Source: Protonemura montana (lineage: Eukaryota > Arthropoda > Insecta > Plecoptera > Nemouridae). Taken from it: a stretch of 64,000 nt of DNA. How positions within the stretch are numbered: position 1 is the first letter of the stretch; every line of letters starts with the position of its first letter. Of this stretch, positions 26,101 to 38,100 are shown one piece after another. The stretch is taken from positions 10,790,001 to 10,854,000 of the forward strand of contig OX387612.1 of the NCBI GenBank assembly GCA_947568835.1. Reading direction: 5' to 3'. Below the pieces are notes generated by a model that was not told the origin of the DNA, made no database searches, and saw only the letters and a list, made by a program, of their open reading frames with translations. The position numbers were made by a program, and so were the translations under genes.

Positions 26101-29100
26101 GACGAAGAATTTAATTTTGATTTGCCAGCATATTTAAATTAATGGAAAATACAATTAAAAACTACGTCGTTTTGTGTGACATTCTTAGCGTATACATTGA
26201 TTTCAATAACAGTGAAATAACCAGCTCTGAAAAGAGCTAAAGATGTTGCCCTGAATTGATGAGTTTTATTGTTTAACGACGCACTTTGCTGTCAATTGGC
26301 CCTGCAAATCAATGTCCTCTCCCAGTTCCTATAATAATTCATATTATAAGGCCTACTCCTGTCGAAGACCAAGGGGACCACCGGCTTAACGTCCCTTCCG
26401 AAGGACGGTACAACGCGAACAACAGGATTCCTCCACAAATCCATGCTGTCAATTAAATTTCTTTTTTGTGAGCAAAAAATATATCTTGAACATTCTCAAA
26501 ATTAGAGAAACAGCGTATTGAGCAAAAATTCGTTCCTTTTTTTATTTCAGTAAATATCTCACGTTGGCTTTGACAGGTAAGTTATTCAGTTGTTTCATCT
26601 GTGAAAGTGATCTTAAAAAATGCATCGTTCTTTTTTTCTTTGACAATTGTTGTCAAAATAGAATCACTGTCACAGTGAACACACAAAGAGTTCACAAGCT
26701 CAACACAGATGTCACTGTCAGCAGATTGTAAATATTCACAAAGCAAAACGCAGCGTAAACATTTTCAAGCTTTTTATATTGTGGGTTTTCTTAACCATAA
26801 ACCCACATCAACTATGCGGGAAAAAAATCAGTCAAATACGGAAAAGTTGCACTTAAGCCGAGTCACATGCCCAGTCGAACAAGTGAAAGTTGCACTGGGG
26901 CAGAGTCACATGCCCAGTCGAACACATGAAAGTTGCACTGGGACAGAGTCACATGCCAAGTCGAACACGTGAAAGTTGCAATGGGACAGAGTCACATGTC
27001 CAGTCGAACACGTGAAAGTTGCACTGAGACAGAGTCACATGCCCAGTCAAACACGTGAAAGTTGCACTGGGACAGAGTCACATGCCCAGTCGAACACGTG
27101 AAAGTTGCACTGGGACAGAGTCACATGCCCAGTCGAACACGTGAAAGTTGCACTGGGACAGAGTCACATGCCCAGTTGAACACGTGAAAGTTGCACTGGG
27201 ACAGAGTCACATGCCCAGTTGAACACGTGAAAGTTGCACTGGGACAGAGTCACATGCCCAGTTGAACACGTGAAAGTTGCACTGGGACAGAGTCACATGA
27301 CCAGTCGAACACTTGAAAGTAGCACTGGGGCGGAGTCACATGCCCAGTCAAACACGTGAAAGTTGCACTGGGACAGAGTCACATGCCCAGTCGAACACGT
27401 GAAAGTTGCACTGGGACAGAGTCACATGCCCAGTCGAACACGTGAAAGTTGCACTGGGGCAGAGTCACATGCCCAGTCGAACACGTGAAAGTTGCACTGG
27501 GGCAGAGTCACATGCCCAGTCGAACACGTGAAAGTAGCACTGGGACAGAGTGACATTCCCAGTCGAAACGCGATTAGTAAACTCGTCTTTTATGTTCTCA
27601 AAAAATCTATCAGTCCTGTTTGATACATATATGATGTTACATGGGCGCACATATACACTTTAACTCATGAAAAAAATGTTTGGGGACCTCTTCCCCACCC
27701 TCACTCTTCCCAATCTACCAACAGCAACTGACAGAAAAGAAGAGCCAGCTAATTCCTAACGTAGAGATTGGTCAGATGATCTTATTAGCGCCGCATCGTG
27801 TGTCACATGGCCAGTGCTAGCTTCCACCACCCCCACCCCCTTCCATCATGATCCCTTTAATCACATTTCCACCAGCCCTTCTCCCCCAAACCCTTCCTCC
27901 TCTCACCCTAAAGCAGCAACGCTGTTCTGTGTTATGACGACTGGCCATTGCCAACTTTGAGGTGAAACTTTTGGTTGAAATATCTTTGACCACATCACGA
28001 TACAGGGGTCCCTAACCGTTTTTTTTTTTATGTTTGTCATGTTCTCTATTACATAAAGCAGTGGTTGTTGCTGGTTTTGTATATGAGTAGCGGCTCGGTG
28101 CCTTGACATTTCAGTTTTGATAGTATTGTCGGATGTTTTTTCGTGAAGTCGAGTTTGGTTGTGAAGAGTTCACAAAGGGGTGGTTAAAATGTTCTTGCGT
28201 TCGGGGGATTCGTGAAGAAGTTGATTTTGTCAGTCATTCGTGCATAACGCTGAGTTACTTTTCGTTAATATAAAAATTGACAGTGTTTTTTTCATTTTTA
28301 AATACGTATTGATGTTTATTCTGAACAAATATAAGTTATACATTTTCCCTATTATTTTAACGTTTGTTTGTCTTTTGAAATATTTTTATTTATTAGTTTT
28401 AATTACTTTTAGAATCAAGTTTTCGAAAATTGAAAAGTTATCGAACAATTTTTAATTGATATTTCCTTATTGTGTAAGTTTCAGAAAAGTTTCAACATTT
28501 TTGGGCGCCTTAATTTGTTTCTTTTAAACAAGAAAAATATTTCAAACATAAATGCCAACGTATTTTGCGTTTAAGTTTAGTTAAACGCATAAATAAACTA
28601 ATTTTCCATACCAGATAAAATATTTCTGCACTGTAAATAACCCTTTTTGGGCGTATATTCAATTTAAAAAAAATCTCCAACCTTCAAAACTTGAAGCTCG
28701 TTGCGTCGCTACCCCACACTCATCTTTTCAAAATGCCATCACCTTTAAGCCCCCATCTTTGGACTCCCCTGACATGCACGTATAAGTAACGCACTCCGTT
28801 ACGCCTGCTACGACGCAACCCGCATCGCTACTCGCCACGTTGCTATGGCGATTAATAGCCCCAGCGTTGTATACTCTGTACGTGTTAAGTGGGCCTTTCA
28901 CTGTGTTCTAAATATAGCTGATGCAAGGCTAAAGCAACACCCGTGACAGGTGGAGATCGGGGTCCAAGTAGCTCAATTGGTTAGAGCAACACCCGTGACA
29001 GGTGGAGATCGGGGTTCAAGTAGCTCAATTGATTAGAGCAACACCCGTGACAGGTGGAGATCGGGGTTCAAGTAGCTCAATTGGTTAGAGCAACACCCGC

Positions 29101-32100
29101 GACTGGTGGAGATCGGGGTCCAAGTAGCTCAATTGGTTAGAGCAACACCCGCGACAGATGGAGATCGGGGTCCAAGTAGCTCAATTGATTAGAGCAACAC
29201 CTGCGACAGGTGGAGATCAGGGTCCAAGTAGCTCAATTGGTTAGAGCAACACCCGCGACAGATGGAGATCGGGGTCCAAGTAGCTCAATTGGTTAGAGCA
29301 ACACCCGCGACAGATGGAGATCGGGGTCCAAGTAGCTCAATTGATTAGAGCAACACCTGCGACAGGTGGAGATCAGGGTCCAAGTAGCTCAATTGGTTAG
29401 AGCAACACCCGCGACAGATGGAGATCGGGGTCCAAGTAGCTCAATTGGTTAGAGCAACACCCGTGACAGGTGGAGATCGGGGTTCAAGTAGCTCAAATGG
29501 TTAGAGCAACACCCGCGACAGGTGGAGATCGGGGTCCAAGTAGCTCAATTGGTTAGAGCAACACCCGTGACAGGTGGAGATCGGGGTTCAAGTAGCTCAG
29601 TTTGTTCTAGCAACACCCGTGACAGGTGGAGATCGGGGTCCAAGTAGCTTAATTGGTTAGAGCAACACCCGTGACAGGTGGAGATCGGGGTCCAAGTAGC
29701 TCAATTGGTTAGAGCAACACCCGCGACAGGTGGAGATCGGGGTCCAAGTAGCTCAATTGAGCACTTAGTTTTTATAGGTTTTTTATTTTCTTAAAAATAA
29801 AAAATGTCCTTAAAAAACGTCCAAAACATGATCCAATAAAAAGAGCTCATAAGCAAAAAGGATGTGATGTCGGCCATTATTTTCGGCGTCATGATCTTGT
29901 AAAAGCATAGCACGAATTATCTTTCTATTATCGAGCAAGTGACGTGATGTAAAACTCACCCGGTCCATAAAATGAACTCGATATTGTCGCCATGTTTTGT
30001 CTTCATCGCCCTGGCGGCAGACTCGACAAGCGCCCAAGGTGAATCACAGTTGTAGTCGCCGAATTTACCCGCCAGTCGACCGCCACCGCCACCCATACCC
30101 GCCTCGCTGCGCCAGCAATCTAGAAACCGTACGGCAGAAGGCGGTGATCATTAACATGGCTTATGTCAATTTCCAAGACAGACGAAAGCTTTAAAATTAT
30201 CTTTAACCATAAAAAATTCCTAGATAAAGATGTTGAGATTAAGATTGCCATGACAACCCTTGTTTCACCCACCCATTACTATTACATTGTGATGAACTGT
30301 CCGATGCCGGGCACGGGTTACTTGTTTTAGATTGCCATGACAACCCTTGTTTCACCCACACATTACTATTACATTGTGATGAACTGCCCGATGCCGGGCA
30401 CGGGTTACTTGTTTTAGATTTCCATGAAAACCCTTGTTTCACCCACCCATTACTATTACATTGTGATGAACTGCCCGATGCCGGGCACGGGTTACTTGTT
30501 TTAGATTGCCATGACAACTCTTGTTTTACCCACCTATTACTATTACATTGTGATGAACTACCCGATGCCGGGCACGGGTTACTTGTTTTAGATTGCCATG
30601 ACAACCCTTGTTTCATCCGCCCATTACTATTACATTGTTATGAACTGCCCGATGCCGGGCAGTTACTTGTTTTAGATTGCCATGACAACCCTTGTTTCAC
30701 CCACCCATTACTATTACATTGTGATGAACTGCCAGATGCACAATACTTCTTTGGTCAATATCATGGAAATTATAGTTCAAGAGTACAAAGAAATTTGTAT
30801 GAATCACTGGTGTCAAAAATGTCTTGTTTTAAAAATTGTCCAGTATTTGAATTTGTCACATTGTGCTCAGGCAATCTTTATCTTTCGAAGAGTAGGTATT
30901 GATTTCATCTCAAAGATGACGTCTCTGAGCGAGCCACTTACTGCGTCGCGTGTCACCGTTGAGCGTATATTGGATGTCGTAGTGGATGTCGGTTATATGC
31001 CAGAAGTAACCTGGAACAGAGACGATGGGGAGATGTCAAACTTTAGAGTGAGACGAGAGTAGTAAGCTTGGAGAGAAATAATCAATTTCAATACCCAAGA
31101 TGAAATCTTATTTAAATTGCAAACGCTTGCAATGCGCGGGGTATTTTATTATTATTAACAACACTATAACCGTCTCAAAAATTGATGCCTAAACGGGGAA
31201 CTCAAACGCCGATCTCCACCTGTCGCGAATGTTGCTCTTACCCATCGAGCTACTTGGACACTGGCTTTTTTTTTTAACTATTTCAGTGTATTTTTTGGCA
31301 TTCATTTTTAGACGGTTATAGTGTTCATAATAATAAAATACCCCGCGCATTGCAATCGTTTGCAATTTAAATAAGATTTCATCCTAAAACAGCAACGAAT
31401 CCAACGTCAAATTGTAGTTACTCGAGATTGACAGGTTGTGACGTGATATAGCGTCACTAGAATCAGAGTGACTGTGAGTATTCACAGCCTCTTGGTTCTA
31501 CTCCTTGGTGATCTGTCATTCTCATCAAATACACTAAAATCGTCTCGAAAAGCTAGTGTCCAAGTAGCTCAATTGGTTAGAGCAACACCCGCGATAGTTG
31601 GAGATCGGGGTTCGAGTAACCGTTTGGTCATCAATTTTTGAGACGGTTTTAGTGTTCATAATAATAAAATTTCAATTTGGTTTTCATTTTGATAGCGATT
31701 CAAATAATTGGTGCATTTTTGTATGCTAAGTAATTAGCGAACCATTAATTAACAAGAAGAACAATTTTGATTGGCTGTTGCGAATTAAATACAAATTTAA
31801 AAGTTTCTCTGGAACTTCCAGAATCACAGATAAGCTGGCACTTAACATAAATTTAAATAAGTTTGCAGTTTGCCAGAAAATAGAGTTTATTTTTCAAACC
31901 GGAATAATTTTATTCAGAGTAAAATTTCATGTTTTACTGAACAGTTTTTACTGATTATCTGGTTTTTAAATTGGTTCGCTTTGAACCTAACGGCCCGTTA
32001 TTTTTTGGCACGTTGCTCTCTCTAGTTTTTGACTTCAGTTTCGTTTCCTTTTTGAAATCTGCAAACACAAATGAGATTACGCTCCTGCCACCTCGCTGCT

Positions 32101-35100
32101 TAAAATATGCTCATTTTGTGGCAATCAAAGATTATCTAATTATCTCCTCCAATAATCCAATAAAAAAATAAATTAATAATCGAATCTCAGATCAACGACC
32201 TGTGACTCCGCTCTGAATTCACCAAACAGTTTCCGTTTCCCAAAACTCTTCTAAATTGAAGTTAAATTAACAAAACTTCGTTACTATTTGATTAAATTGT
32301 ATCTGCCACACACTTGTACGTATAGACTAATTACGTATACGAATAAGGGATTAGATTTCTGACTGGTAGCTTCCTGTGCAAATTAAGTTAGGAGGCAATT
32401 TCCTTTGAGGCAATAACAAGAACGTCACGAGACGTCCCGGTTTTGTTGAACTGAGGCGTCAAACATGTTTCAGTCATTTGACTGGATTTTATTTGATGCT
32501 ATGGGACTTGGAAAAAGAAGGTGTCATTTACAAGCTATGGGTGAAAGGTTGTTTGTTTAGTCTTGTTGTGTGGAGTGTCAAATCATTTCAGAGATATTTG
32601 CTTCTGACTCTGAGTCTAAGCTGTGTTTGAAAACAAAGGGCCAAGGTTGGGTTGATTAAGTTCGTGCCATTTTCGTTTGCGATTTTAGTGCGATTCATTT
32701 GAAATAGCAACGCAACGTCGTACAAATATTATTCACGCTTTAGCGAAGCTGAAACTGACTTACTCCTAAAAAGGATAATGAAGCAAAAGACGATCAAAAG
32801 CATGATAATTATCGTCAAACTCATGTAAAAAAGAGGTACGAAAATCGAGCTCCAGGTTTGGCAAAATTTTAAAACAACAAATTTGTGAACCCGATAGGAT
32901 GGGTGACCACCGCACGGTTTGTCGTGTTGGAAACACCGGTTCTCAAGAGATCACCGAAGTTTAGAAACACTGTGCTGGGTCAGGTATTGGATGGGTGACC
33001 ATCATACACATGACCAGTTCTGTTCGGGAGAGAGGTTGGAGGGATGAAAGTAAAGCAACACTGCGCTGAGTCAGGTATTGGATGGGTGACCATCATACAC
33101 ATGACCAGTTCTGTTCGGGAGAGAGGTTGGAGGGATGAAAGTTAAGCAGCACTGTGCTGAGTCAGGTATTGGATGGGTGACCATCATACACATGACCAGT
33201 TCTGTTCGGGAGAGAGGTTGGAGGGATGAAAGTTAAGCAGCACTGTGCTAAGTCAGGTATTGGATGGGTGACCATCATACAGATGACCAGTTCTGTTCGG
33301 TAGAGAGGTTGGAGGGATGAAAGTTAAGTAACACTGCGCTGGGTCAGGTATTGGATGGGTGACTATTATACAGATGACCAGTTTTGTTCGGTAGAGAGGT
33401 TGGAGGGATGAAAGTTAAGCAGCACTGTGCTGAGTCAGGTATTGGATGGGTGACCATCATACACATGACCAGTTCTGTTCGGGAGAGAGGTTGGAGGGAT
33501 GAAAGTTAAGCAGCACTGTGCTGAGTCAGGTATTGGATGGGTGACCATCATACAGATGACCAGTTCTGTTCGGTAGAGAGGTTGGAGGGATGAAAGTTAA
33601 GCAACACTGTGCTGGGTCAGGTATTGGATGGATGACCATCATTCACATGACCAGTTCTGTTCGGGAGAGAGGTTGGAGGGATGAAAGTAAAGCAACACTG
33701 CGCCGTGTCAGGTATTGGATGAGTGCCGAGACGGATGGCAAATAAGTACAATAGCTTCTCTCGCTCTTATTCTTAACCTGTTGACAGAATGGATTGTTGG
33801 ATCAACCTTTTTTTTATAGTAGTACCGTCTTTCGGAAGAGACGTTAAGCTGGTGTCTGGTTCGTGTAAGACCAACATCTCAGACCAGTGTCACAGAGTCC
33901 ATTGTCAAAATCAGTGCTTTGTTAAACACAATTACGAGCGAATTTCAAATACAAATTATTCCGGCTGACTAATCTTACTTAATTACAAGTATTTTCACAG
34001 TCGGTTTTAGATCCTCTCAATATGTTACTATCGACAGTAAATTTTAACGACAGATTCGTCTCAAAACGTTGGATCTTAAGTCGGTTTCAACGGAATTTGC
34101 TAAACGTAAATCCGCAAGCTCGTTTTAAAGCACGCAACCGACACAAACATTCTTTAACTGTATATCAGACCCCAGAAACCGCACCCATGTTTAAAATTCG
34201 TCGCGTATTCATGGTTAAACCGCTAGCAATTAGGGGTTGTTTTAATCCTCGGTTTCAGCGAGAGCTTGAAGAGATAATAATCATCCCGCAAGAGTAACTA
34301 TGTAATCCGATTACTGAACATCAGATGCAAGATTCCGTAGCGAGCAAGACAGAGACAAGCTCGAAGAAATGATATAATCCATGCATGAGAGAAAAGGGGA
34401 CGGAGATGGTTGAGACGGAAAACGTAACGAACTGCTCATCTCACGTCTTGTCGAATGTTTTATGCATTAAAGCTTGATTTCTGAATTGCAGCTTTTCAAA
34501 CTGAAATCTCTGTCTATGATTTGATGTTCTGGGATGAGGAAACTCCATGTTTTACAGCGGGCTGTTATTTAGATATATTAGATTACCTGAACTGCTTGGT
34601 TAGTTGAGAAGGTTGGGTGTTTTCTGTTAGGTTCATTGCATTACAATAAAACCAGGTTCAATTAATTTTTGTATGTTTTTTGTTGTTGTTGAAAGGTGAG
34701 TTCTTCAAAGGATTTTACGGATCGGTGATTAGTTTGATTGATTTTCACATAACCAATGGAAAAAAAGTTGAAAAAGTTGAAAAAAGTACACAACTGGACG
34801 AAATTAAGTGTCGTATTTTTATGGCAATTGACCGCTAATTGATTTTACTTTGAAAGAATATTACTAAGTGAAGTAAAATTTGTTTCTTTTTTATTATTTC
34901 TCTCAAAGAACTCACGTTTGAGACTGATTATCACTCAATTATTATTTATTTATGCAAAGCTATGCTGTGAAAAAAAAAAATTTCATCGACATTTTGAGTT
35001 AAAGTTGTTTAATTTTTTAGGTAAGCACCATCGGCAGCAACTACCCGTATTACTTGTTGCTACTTAAATTCTTACAAACGCTGGTCCTCTAGCTATGTTT

Positions 35101-38100
35101 ATAAACTCAATGCTTCATACTGCCAATCGATTCGTCCCTTTGTCAGATTTTGCTATCAATACAAACTGCTTTCATCGAATTTGATTTATCTATTGGTAAA
35201 TTCAATAAAAGGTCTCTTGTACTTTCTTCTATCAACACTTATCAGTCAAAGTAAGCAAAGTTGTTTTGTTCAATTAACTAATCTTGCATTTTTCAATGGA
35301 CGCATTTTGTATCAATTTGCAAATTAAAGTCGTTTTAATTGGCGAAATCCTTTCGGAAAGTCACAGTATTTTCATAGAAAACAAGAATCACGTCTTGAAA
35401 ACGAGAAGATAAACTGCAGAGCTTTTTCCTTGACTAGTTTAGCAAAAAGCTTTTCCATTCAAAACTTTACCATCTTTTAGCTTTTAGCTTTTCTTACGTC
35501 CTGGATTTTCCATTCTCTCGCTTTCCTCTTTCTACGAGATCAAAAGTCACAGTCGGTCGGGGGAAAAACAGCAGGAAAAACAAGAAAGAAAACTCACAAA
35601 TCCTGTTTTGAATAATTCACATCAGGTATTCGCTGGGAGAAACCTCGTCGATTTGTTGCCAAAGGGAAATGCACGTCGCTGTGAAGATGGAAGTTTACAG
35701 CACTACATGGATGGGTGCGAGTGAGTGAATCAGATGCGATAGAGCGAGAAACAGATGTTTGAAACGGTGCTGCCCAGATCTTGTTGCGGTTTCATTGAAG
35801 TGAGATGAAGAGATCGGACTTATCAACGGATGAACAAAGATGGAGATATGTGATTTTATTTTTTTAAAGTCGTTACACGAGTGAGCTTTCTGCGGGAAAA
35901 TGGCGGCGATGCAGTTGATTTTTCTTGGCGGTTTCAAGGCCAATGGAGATGTTTTAAAGATAGCTTTGAGTTGAAATCGGTTAAAAAGTTTAACTTTAGA
36001 AATGCCATGTAGACAAAATAAGTGCTATTTTCTTTATTGATTTATCGACAGTGAGTTTATATGCATTATAAAGAAAATGCAGGCCCTGCAGAGAAATCTG
36101 TAATTGTGTAAATACTGTATCCGGTGTAAATACCAGAAATTGACTACCAATATTTTGTACTCATCTTCACCTTGAAGCAAATGCTCATTTGACAGACATT
36201 TCTGTGAAGAAGATTCACTTTTTATTAGATAATGCGATGCTTTATGAAATACTGTCGGCACAAATAAGTTACCGTTAAAGCGCCATAAAAACACCTTAAT
36301 TCAATTCATACAAATTAAGAAGTATTTGTTTTTGTCATTAGTGAGGTGATTTTTATAAAATTAAACTATTCTGACAGTTTTCGTTCTTGCAGATCAAATA
36401 AGATGAAGAATATTTACCGATTGAAAATAAACCAAACATATCTCTTAAGATGCCTTTTTGGTACAATTGTTGAGTATTTGGGTAAACGCGTTAAAAATGG
36501 GCAGAGAGTAAAAATTAAAGGTAACTCTTAATAACGGTAGGTAGCGCTCGTTTCTGTTCGATAACCAGTACGATAAAATAATTAAGTTTCAATTAACAAA
36601 TTAAATGTGTTTTAGGAAAAATAGAAAAATTCATTTTTTGATCCTCGTAGCCTTGGTGGGTTCACCAAGCATTATCGTCTTTAGGTAAAAGTAATTTAGC
36701 GAGGATATTATGTGTGAACAGTTTAATACTAGTGTTGTCCTTCTTCATTTAAATTTAAATCCAATGGTTCAATATTCTGGGCGTCTAGAACCGAAGAAAA
36801 CAAAATATTATTCTAAATTCTACTTCAGGCTTAAATGTTTAAATCATGGTTTTTTTCCCCCAGCAAAGTGTAACGTCTTTTTCCATCACATGCACAAAAT
36901 TTATGGAAATTGGCGATAAATATCAGGTGACTTTTGGTAAAGCTTCAAAGTTATTATCTTAACATTTTAAATATATACGTTACATGAAATGTAAGGGAAA
37001 ATATTTACAAAAAAAAACTGACTGATTTAAATTATTATGTTTTCTTTTTCGGTGGTTTGCTCTAAATGAATATAAAAACGCTGAGTATATGAGTCAAGTA
37101 CAAGAAAATTACTAATTAACACAATTAGTCAAAGTTAAAATGGCTGGAAACTATGATGTTGATTTACAATTAAGAATTCCTTTAAAATATATTGGTTTAA
37201 TTACAAAAACGCAGTTTTAAATGCTGCCATATTCCACACAAAACTGTTATTTAAGTCTCTTAGACAACGTCCCATTTGTAAGCGTTCGTTAAGGGGATGG
37301 GAAAACTAGTTGAAAGATCCTGCCAACAGCTCGGTCATTCAAGCAATGATAACGTCGTCTATACAAGACCATCCGACTCTTTTCACAAACTCATAAAAGA
37401 TCACTTAGCAGCAAGTCCCGACAAAATAAATCAAACACATCGTCATAGATGAACAAAATATGACAGTTCACTTCCAGAATTCCAAGCCACGTTTTCTAAG
37501 CCAAGCTAAAATAAAATCTATCAAAGCTATTGACACAAGATGTATCAACTTTTCTGGCAAAAGCTCACACACTTCTACCGGATACGTTTACCATCCGGAC
37601 AAAAGCTTGGGTAGTAATAAAATAGTTTGAAAGGAATGCACTTTATGGCATCAGTGACAGTTCCTTTTAAGTGTGGTGATATAAATGAAGACAGCTGACT
37701 TCATTTTGAGAGTTTACAAACTTGAAACTTCAATGCAGTTGTAAGCAGTTTATTACGAAAGGTTAGAAAAGAGCAATGAGGTGGACAAGTCTTGAACGTA
37801 ATACGGTTCATGGTAGACATAGCATATCCGAGCAATAAACCAAAAGAATATTATGTTGGTGAATATTGGACTTGCTTCGTTGTGATTGACTTGTAGTCCT
37901 ATGCTCTGTTGAATATCTGTGCAAGTTTTATCTGTGCTAGTCTTTGCCTCATAAGGATGGAATATCAGTGCAAGCTTTATCTGTGGTAGTCTTTGCCTCA
38001 TAAGGAAGGAATATCTGTGCAAGCTTTATCTGTGCTAGTCTTTGCCTCATAAGGATGGAATATCTGTGCACGCTTTATCTGTGCTAGTCTTTGCCTCATA

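Noticed and set aside
28933..29760. CRISPR array
   Set aside because: Repeats are contiguous 52-bp units without unique spacers, tRNA-derived, and in an animal-like genome.
31558..31635. Intact tRNA gene
   Set aside because: The cloverleaf is possible, but the anticodon loop lacks U33, the T-arm is altered, and the copy is embedded in a repeated SINE with leader and tail.
32880..33720. Functional 5S rRNA gene cluster
   Set aside because: Units lack the first half of 5S and have 91-bp spacing that includes non-5S sequence, and a SINE body follows. These are 5S-derived, not 5S genes.
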